Assembly (NCBI GenBank): GCA_030698575.1
Contig: JAUYMQ010000287.1
Coordinates: forward strand, 1 to 16,413
Direction: 5' to 3'
From: Deltaproteobacteria bacterium
GTDB lineage: Bacteria; JAUYMQ01
DNA: 16,413 bases
Within the stretch, counting starts at the first letter, position 1. Every line of letters starts with the position of its first letter. Positions 11,848-16,413 of this stretch are shown here, one piece after another. The translations under genes were made by a program, and so were the position numbers. Under the pieces are notes generated by a model, which saw nothing but the letters and a program-made list of their open reading frames with translations, had not been told where the DNA came from and ran no database searches.

Positions 11848-12959
11848 CACTCTCCTCGCAGTGCCGCGGCAACCTGGATTCGAACGGCGCGGCCGCAACC
11901 GAACGCGCTGGATAGAACCGATACGAACATGGTGACCAGCAAGGACGCCACCATGGCCGCCCACTGGGGCGAAACCGACGCGTGGAACACCTCTTGGGCC
12001 ACGCCCTCCGCCAGCGCCGTGCCGGCAGCGAAACCTACCACGGACGCCATCGCTCCAAGTGCGGAGCTTTCGGCCAACAGGAATACGACCATCGAGCGGC
12101 GCTTCGCCCCAAGCGCCAGAAGGAGCGCAAGCTCTCTGCGCCGCTCGGCCACTCGGGCGAGCGCAGCAGCCGAAACCCCCAGCGAGGTCAGCACAACCAC
12201 AACCACGAGCGTCACGCCGGACAGCAGGTTGATCTTTTTCAACACCGACTCCTCGCCATGAAGGATTCGGTAGAGCGGCTTGAGCCGCACTTCGACGCCC
12301 TTTGCGCGGATGGCCTCCTGGAGCTGACCGATACCCGCCGCCCCGCCAGGGACCGAGAGGAGAGCGTAGTGAAAAGCCGCCTCCTCTGGGACGGATGACG
12401 TAACGAAAAGGCGGGCTTCATCCTCGTCACCGGAGTCCAGGATGCCCACCGTTCGAAGGGATAACTTTCGCCCCCCCTGATCCCATTGAACTCCTACGAG
12501 CGTTCCTACTTTCAGCCCCAGCGCGTCGGCAAGGCGCCGACCCACGACACACTCTCCGGGCGCCGTCGCCCGCCGTCCCGTGACCGCCCAGTAGGGGGTC
12601 ATCTCCCGCAGGCCCTCCGGTGACGCGGAGACGACAGCCACCGGTTTTCCCTGAACGAGCCCGACGCGAAGGCTGAGGTGAACAAGATTGGCGAACTGGC
12701 GGCGCGCGACCTCCTCCACGACCGGCCAGCTAGTTCCCGCCCTCCCCAGTCCCTCGGCGGCCGAAGTCGCATGGATGGCCGGATATATGACGGCGTTGGC
12801 CCCCAGCCGCCGCAGATCTGCGCTCACCTTCCCTTCGATCTCCAATGCAATGGTGCTGAAGAGGGTAACGAGTGCCCCACAACACGCCAGCGCCACCATG
12901 ATCCAGACCGAGGTCCGGATGTTCTTGACGACCGACTTACGAACCATGTGAGCGAGCAT
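11847..12959 (-). CDS. ABC transporter permease, FtsX/MacB type (second)
   Basis: The 370-residue protein has the MacB/FtsX plan: one N-terminal membrane helix (18-40), a large periplasmic domain of about 200 residues (41-245), and three C-terminal helices (246-268, 290-316, 333-355) forming the FtsX domain, with the typical ERRRELALLLALGAKRR coupling segment (272-288). It pairs with the permease encoded 9 bases upstream and with the ATPase whose start overlaps its stop. By analogy with Campylobacter jejuni Cj1661-Cj1663, which follow the FTR1/P19 genes, it is expected to serve periplasmic iron handling. ATG 12959 has a weak GAGAG ribosome site; a second ATG lies four codons later. Confidence 0.9.
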   Translation of the reverse strand: MLAHMVRKSVVKNIRTSVWIMVALACCGALVTLFSTIALEIEGKVSADLRRLGANAVIYPAIHATSAAEGLGRAGTSWPVVEEVARRQFANLVHLSLRVGLVQGKPVAVVSASPEGLREMTPYWAVTGRRATAPGECVVGRRLADALGLKVGTLVGVQWDQGGRKLSLRTVGILDSGDEDEARLFVTSSVPEEAAFHYALLSVPGGAAGIGQLQEAIRAKGVEVRLKPLYRILHGEESVLKKINLLSGVTLVVVVVLTSLGVSAAALARVAERRRELALLLALGAKRRSMVVFLLAESSALGAMASVVGFAAGTALAEGVAQEVFHASVSPQWAAMVASLLVTMFVSVLSSAFGCGRAVRIQVAAALRGE

Positions 12960-12968
12960 GGGTAACTC

Positions 12969-14240
12969 TCAGTTGCCGTGCAGCACTTGCGCTGTGCTTT
13001 GGTGGAGTACCTGAGACACCGGCCACAGGCAGGCCACCCATGCAACGATCAATCCCAGCAACGGTGACAAGATCGCCAACACTCCCAGGCTTCCTGCTTC
13101 TCCGCCAAAAACGGCGTTCACGAGCCCCTGGCCCAGTACCGGTCCGCTCACAGCAGCCAACGCACCACCCAGCAACCCCAGTGCGGCTGATTCGCAGGAG
13201 AAGAGCAGCAACACGTCACGGCGGTGGGCGCCGATGGCTTGAAGCAACGCCACTTCCGAGCGCCGCTCGAGGACGGCCGACGTGAGAACCCCAATCACGC
13301 TCAGGCAACAGACGACCGCGGTGAGGCCCCCCAAAATGGTCATCAACCCCTCCATGCGGATGAGAACGGCGCCTTGGGTTTCGCTCACCCGGCGCACGAC
13401 CCGTGCCGCCGATCCGCCAATGGCCTCTTGGATTGCGGCAGCCACCGACCCCGGATAGGGTGTGCAGGACCACCGCTCGTACTCCGCGGGCGTAAGCGAC
13501 GTGGGGTCGAGGCGGTACTTTTCCGCCAACTTGTTCTCCGGTGTGGTCAAGGTACTCACGTCCGCCTCGGAAATTTTTTGAGGCAATCCCGCGAAGTCCT
13601 GGACCGTGGATAGAGAGGCGATGAGGGCCCCGTCTTCGCGTTCACCGGTTACAACAATACCGCGGACACGCAACGAACGCGTCCGACCTGCAAGGGTCAG
13701 CCTCACCCATTCCCCGGGTGTGAGACCGAGCTCACGGGCCGCGTCCACCCCCACCAGGCACTCGTCGTCGGCCTGTGGCCATGCACCCTTCACGTGCCAG
13801 TGACCGTACCCCTTGAGAGAATCGGGCGTGAACGAGACGCTACCCGCTGCGGCGCTCCCATGGGGAGCGCCTATGCCGAGGAGCGGCACGTCCCGCCCGT
13901 CCACCCGCACCTGGACCCACAAACGGAGAAAGACGCCGAGAATATTGTTCCGCCAGAAGAGGGTCTCGAGCTTCTCCATCTGACCCTCATTAAGATAGAT
14001 CTGCCCGATCCGCGGCGCCAACTCGTAACCGCCCACCCTTACGGGCACGGCGCCAGCGGATGGCTCGACCCTGATGTTTGCGCCGAACGCGGAGAGTTCA
14101 CGGTTTATCTTGTCTCGCACGTCCAAACTGAGCGTGATCAGCGCCACCACCAGGGTCATACCGACCCAGATGGTGAGAACGGCCAGGAGCTTGCGTGACC
14201 TCCGGCGCGCCAGTGATCGGGCGAGAATTCGGAGAAGCAT
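12969..14240 (-). CDS. ABC transporter permease, FtsX/MacB type (first)
   Basis: The 423-residue protein has an Arg-rich cytoplasmic start (ARRRSRK), a first membrane helix at 18-40, a periplasmic domain of about 255 residues and three C-terminal helices (298-322, 344-372, 384-408). The FtsX coupling segment LERRSEVALLQAIGAHRRD (324-342) contacts the ATPase. It is longer than its partner, so the pair likely forms a heterodimer. The start follows the FTR1-fusion stop by 15 bases and its stop precedes the second permease by 9 bases, which indicates one operon. The periplasmic part shows no motif I can name. Confidence 0.9.
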   Translation of the reverse strand: MLLRILARSLARRRSRKLLAVLTIWVGMTLVVALITLSLDVRDKINRELSAFGANIRVEPSAGAVPVRVGGYELAPRIGQIYLNEGQMEKLETLFWRNNILGVFLRLWVQVRVDGRDVPLLGIGAPHGSAAAGSVSFTPDSLKGYGHWHVKGAWPQADDECLVGVDAARELGLTPGEWVRLTLAGRTRSLRVRGIVVTGEREDGALIASLSTVQDFAGLPQKISEADVSTLTTPENKLAEKYRLDPTSLTPAEYERWSCTPYPGSVAAAIQEAIGGSAARVVRRVSETQGAVLIRMEGLMTILGGLTAVVCCLSVIGVLTSAVLERRSEVALLQAIGAHRRDVLLLFSCESAALGLLGGALAAVSGPVLGQGLVNAVFGGEAGSLGVLAILSPLLGLIVAWVACLWPVSQVLHQSTAQVLHGN

Positions 14241-14255
14241 TTCCCTTGATCCCCG

Positions 14256-15671
14256 CTACCGGGTGTAAGCCGCCGGGTTCTCCCGGAACATGGCCCGGCA
14301 GCGTTCCATCTTGCAGAAGTAATAGGTCTTGCCGTTTTGGGTCTCGAAGGCAGAAGACTCGTTTCTCTTGAAACGCATGCCGCACACGGGGCAGGTCTCC
14401 TCGATCCCCGGCTGCTCGCCGAAGAGCTCCGCCACCCGGGCGAGCGCGATCACAGGGATGTGGACGTGGCTCGCCGTGGTCTGGGCCTCCAGCGGGATTG
14501 GATTGCAGCCGCCCGGCTGGCCCAGCGTGCGGGGATTGATCACGGCCCCGCAGTTGAGGCAAATGAGATTCTCGCCCTCCTGGATGTAGCCGGAGGAGCC
14601 GCAGATCTCGCAGGCATCCAGGGCGGTCCGTACTTTACCATCCGAGGCTTTCATCGCCAGGAACCGCACCATGTGTCCCCCGGTCAGAAAACCGAAACGG
14701 TGGAGCTTACCGTCGTCTAGCTTCTGAAGGGGGACAACAACACCATCACCCTCTCGGGCGGCAGCTTCCGGCGGGGGAACTTCCTTGGGCAGCATCTCCC
14801 TGGCGTAAGCGACACCCACGACGACCAGCACCAGCAGCGCGCAAACCACGGCTCCGAGCCGATAAAACCATTCCCGTTTCACCCTCGCCCGTGCCAGGCG
14901 CAAGTCCGCGTCAGAGGCCCCTTCGAGGGCGGGGGCCGCTTCGCGTCTCCGGCTCAGGAAGATAAACAACGGAATAGCGACGATGGCGAGGAGGAAGAGA
15001 GAGTTGTTGCGCACCACAGGTCCCACCAGCGCCATGGTCTGCTGCGTCGCGGGTACGATCCCGATCTCGGAAAACTCGTGGTAGCCGTTCACCAAGAGTT
15101 GCACGACGAAGATGCCCAGCACCCACGTCGTGACCGTGAAGAAACGCCGCAGATCCACCTGGACGCTGCCCCGCACGAACATCACACAGAAGAGGATCGC
15201 CGCAGCCAGGCCGACCAGCGCTCCGATGAAGCTCAGCAGCGCTTCCGTCGTCAGGTTCACGGCGCTGAGAAACATCACCGTCTCGGCTCCTTCGCGGAAG
15301 ACCATGAGGAACGCAAAGGCCCCCAGCCCCCACGTTTCCTTTGCGCTCCCCGCCGCTTCCACCGCGTGCTGGACCCGTTGCTCGATCTCCGCATGCAAGC
15401 TCTTTGCTTTGCGATGCATCCACCACATCATGGACGCCACGAAGACGGCCGATACCCAGTAAAGTACGCCCTCGTAGATTTCCTCGCTGATCGTCAGAGC
15501 GTTCAGAGCCACGGCGGCAACGACGCTGGCCACGATGGCGAGGCTCAGCCCCCCGTAAACGGCGCGCTCGAGGTCCCGCCGTGCCGAACGTTTGAGCACC
15601 ACGAGGGTGATCCCGATGACCAGCGCGGCCTCGATTCCCTCCCGGAGCATGATGACGAACGACTCGAACAT
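14256..15671 (-). CDS. FTR1 iron permease fused to DUF2318 and YHS domains
   Basis: The 471-residue protein joins three metal-related modules. Residues 1-240 are an FTR1/EfeU-type iron permease with about seven helices and both iron-binding REXXE motifs (REGIE 10-14, REGAE 126-130). After a further helix (272-290), residues about 305-400 form a DUF2318 domain with CEIC (354-357), CLNC (371-374) and GGCNPIPLE (Cys389), the set of cysteines thought to bind metal or a cluster. Residues 425-471 are a YHS metal-binding domain (CPVCGM 427-432, YYFC to Cys453, Cys458). FTR1 and DUF2318 are separate genes in the Campylobacter P19 operon. GGAGG (15678-15682) lies six bases before ATG 15671. The outer-membrane protein gene ends 21 bases upstream and the permease genes follow directly. 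Confidence 0.93.
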   Translation of the reverse strand: MFESFVIMLREGIEAALVIGITLVVLKRSARRDLERAVYGGLSLAIVASVVAAVALNALTISEEIYEGVLYWVSAVFVASMMWWMHRKAKSLHAEIEQRVQHAVEAAGSAKETWGLGAFAFLMVFREGAETVMFLSAVNLTTEALLSFIGALVGLAAAILFCVMFVRGSVQVDLRRFFTVTTWVLGIFVVQLLVNGYHEFSEIGIVPATQQTMALVGPVVRNNSLFLLAIVAIPLFIFLSRRREAAPALEGASDADLRLARARVKREWFYRLGAVVCALLVLVVVGVAYAREMLPKEVPPPEAAAREGDGVVVPLQKLDDGKLHRFGFLTGGHMVRFLAMKASDGKVRTALDACEICGSSGYIQEGENLICLNCGAVINPRTLGQPGGCNPIPLEAQTTASHVHIPVIALARVAELFGEQPGIEETCPVCGMRFKRNESSAFETQNGKTYYFCKMERCRAMFRENPAAYTR

Positions 15672-15692
15672 GTTTTTCCTCCGTTATCGGCC

Positions 15693-16412
15693 TCAGAAAT
15701 TCAGGTCCACCGACAGCAGGATCGTGGTGCTCTGATCCGTGTTGCGACCCGCGATCCCGCGTTGCGCGCCGGTCCGAATACACACAAGATCCGAGAGGGG
15801 CATCACGGCGCCCACCGTCACCGCGATCAGGTCTGCATCCTGGTCGCGATGCGTGAAGTCATGGCTGTAGTTGAGCTCCAGCTCCGGCTGAAGCTTGTGG
15901 AGAAACTGATAGCCCAGCGCCAGGTTCGCACCGAAGCTGCCCCGAGAGGCTACGGGATCGCCGAAGACCGCCACGTAGCCGAGGTCGAAATTCGTGCTCC
16001 ATCGCTCCGACCAGTCCTTGACCACGGCGAAACGAGTATCCAGGCTCCAGAACTCCTGGCTCGGCCCCAAGCGGTCTGGCGACGTGTCCTTCCCCGTGGG
16101 GATCGTGAGGGTAGGAACGTAGGCAAGAGCTACTCTCCAAGCCTCGTTCTCAAAGAACCGCCACTTCGCGGAGACCGCGAGGTCCGTCAGCCCGTGCCCC
16201 GATCGGAGACCCGTTTCATCATCGGCCAGCCACGAGTAGCCGGACCCGATGGCCAAGTCCAGATCGTCAGATACCCCTCTGGTAAGAACCATCTGATTGC
16301 TCAACTCGTACAAACGGGCTCGCCGTTCTTTCTTCCAGAAGGGATCCCATCGTTGCGTCGAACGGTTGTAACCGACGTTGAGTTGGAGTTGCCAAGCTCC
16401 TTCTCCCAGCGG
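15693..16412 (-). CDS. Outer-membrane beta-barrel protein (5' end outside window)
   Basis: The frame is open to the window edge; the visible 239 residues are the C-terminal part. They show alternating amphipathic strands separated by short turns (LQLNVGYNRST; NFDLGYVAVFGD; SFGANLALGYQF; PELELNYSHDF) and end in ILLSVDLNF, a barrel strand with the terminal Phe used for assembly by BamA. The pattern resembles the phenol-degradation MetA/transporter-like barrels, though I cannot confirm that family from a fragment. It is first in the visible operon, 21 bases ahead of the FTR1 fusion, so it could be the outer-membrane entry route for iron or another substrate; this is inferred from position only. 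A TTG at 16313 is in frame but lies inside the barrel, so it is not the start. Confidence 0.82.
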   Translation of the reverse strand, partial: PLGEGAWQLQLNVGYNRSTQRWDPFWKKERRARLYELSNQMVLTRGVSDDLDLAIGSGYSWLADDETGLRSGHGLTDLAVSAKWRFFENEAWRVALAYVPTLTIPTGKDTSPDRLGPSQEFWSLDTRFAVVKDWSERWSTNFDLGYVAVFGDPVASRGSFGANLALGYQFLHKLQPELELNYSHDFTHRDQDADLIAVTVGAVMPLSDLVCIRTGAQRGIAGRNTDQSTTILLSVDLNF

Positions 16413-16413
16413 A

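Overview
The window is a high-GC stretch of chromosome from a Gram-negative, outer-membrane-bearing bacterium. The evidence for an outer membrane is a Braun/OprI-type alanine-zipper lipoprotein, two exported L,D-transpeptidases and a beta-barrel protein ending in Phe. Gene content (archease next to RtcB, a group-1-type sigma factor, a P19-like iron operon) and codon use suggest an uncultured lineage such as Methylomirabilota/Rokubacteria, Nitrospirota or a deltaproteobacterial relative. This placement is a guess; no rRNA or clade-specific marker is present. There is no CRISPR array, tRNA, rRNA or recognisable insertion sequence.

Layout, left to right. (1) 1-2829, plus strand: the 3' end of an unidentified gene whose last residues copy the FtsZ C-terminal peptide, a terminator-like hairpin, an alpha/beta hydrolase, a universal stress protein and an unrecognised 292-residue protein. 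(2) 2826-4887, envelope module: two minus-strand L,D-transpeptidases of different subtypes flank a plus-strand Lpp/OprI-like lipoprotein that ends in Arg-Lys. This suggests an outer-membrane-to-peptidoglycan tethering unit. (3) 5046-6978: archease and RtcB, an RNA ligase and its activator, probably one transcript. (4) 7000-9551: yqeY (minus) diverges from an rpoD-like sigma factor gene (plus) across a 560-base non-coding region. That region holds a perfect -35 promoter and a long potential RNA helix. A strong bidirectional terminator follows rpoD. (5) 9622-11175, minus strand: a 49-residue zinc ribbon, a four-helix membrane protein, a truncated and frameshifted second copy of that membrane protein, and about 540 bases without an intact gene but with decayed coding traces. 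(6) 11176-16413, minus strand: an iron-transport operon, in transcription order an outer-membrane beta-barrel (cut by the window edge), an FTR1-DUF2318-YHS fusion permease, two FtsX-type permeases and a LolD/MacB-type ATPase.

The most interesting parts are the lipoprotein between two L,D-transpeptidases; the iron operon, which resembles the Campylobacter P19 system but fuses three domains and lacks P19 and the thioredoxins within the window; the FtsZ-tail mimic; and the structured rpoD-yqeY intergenic region.
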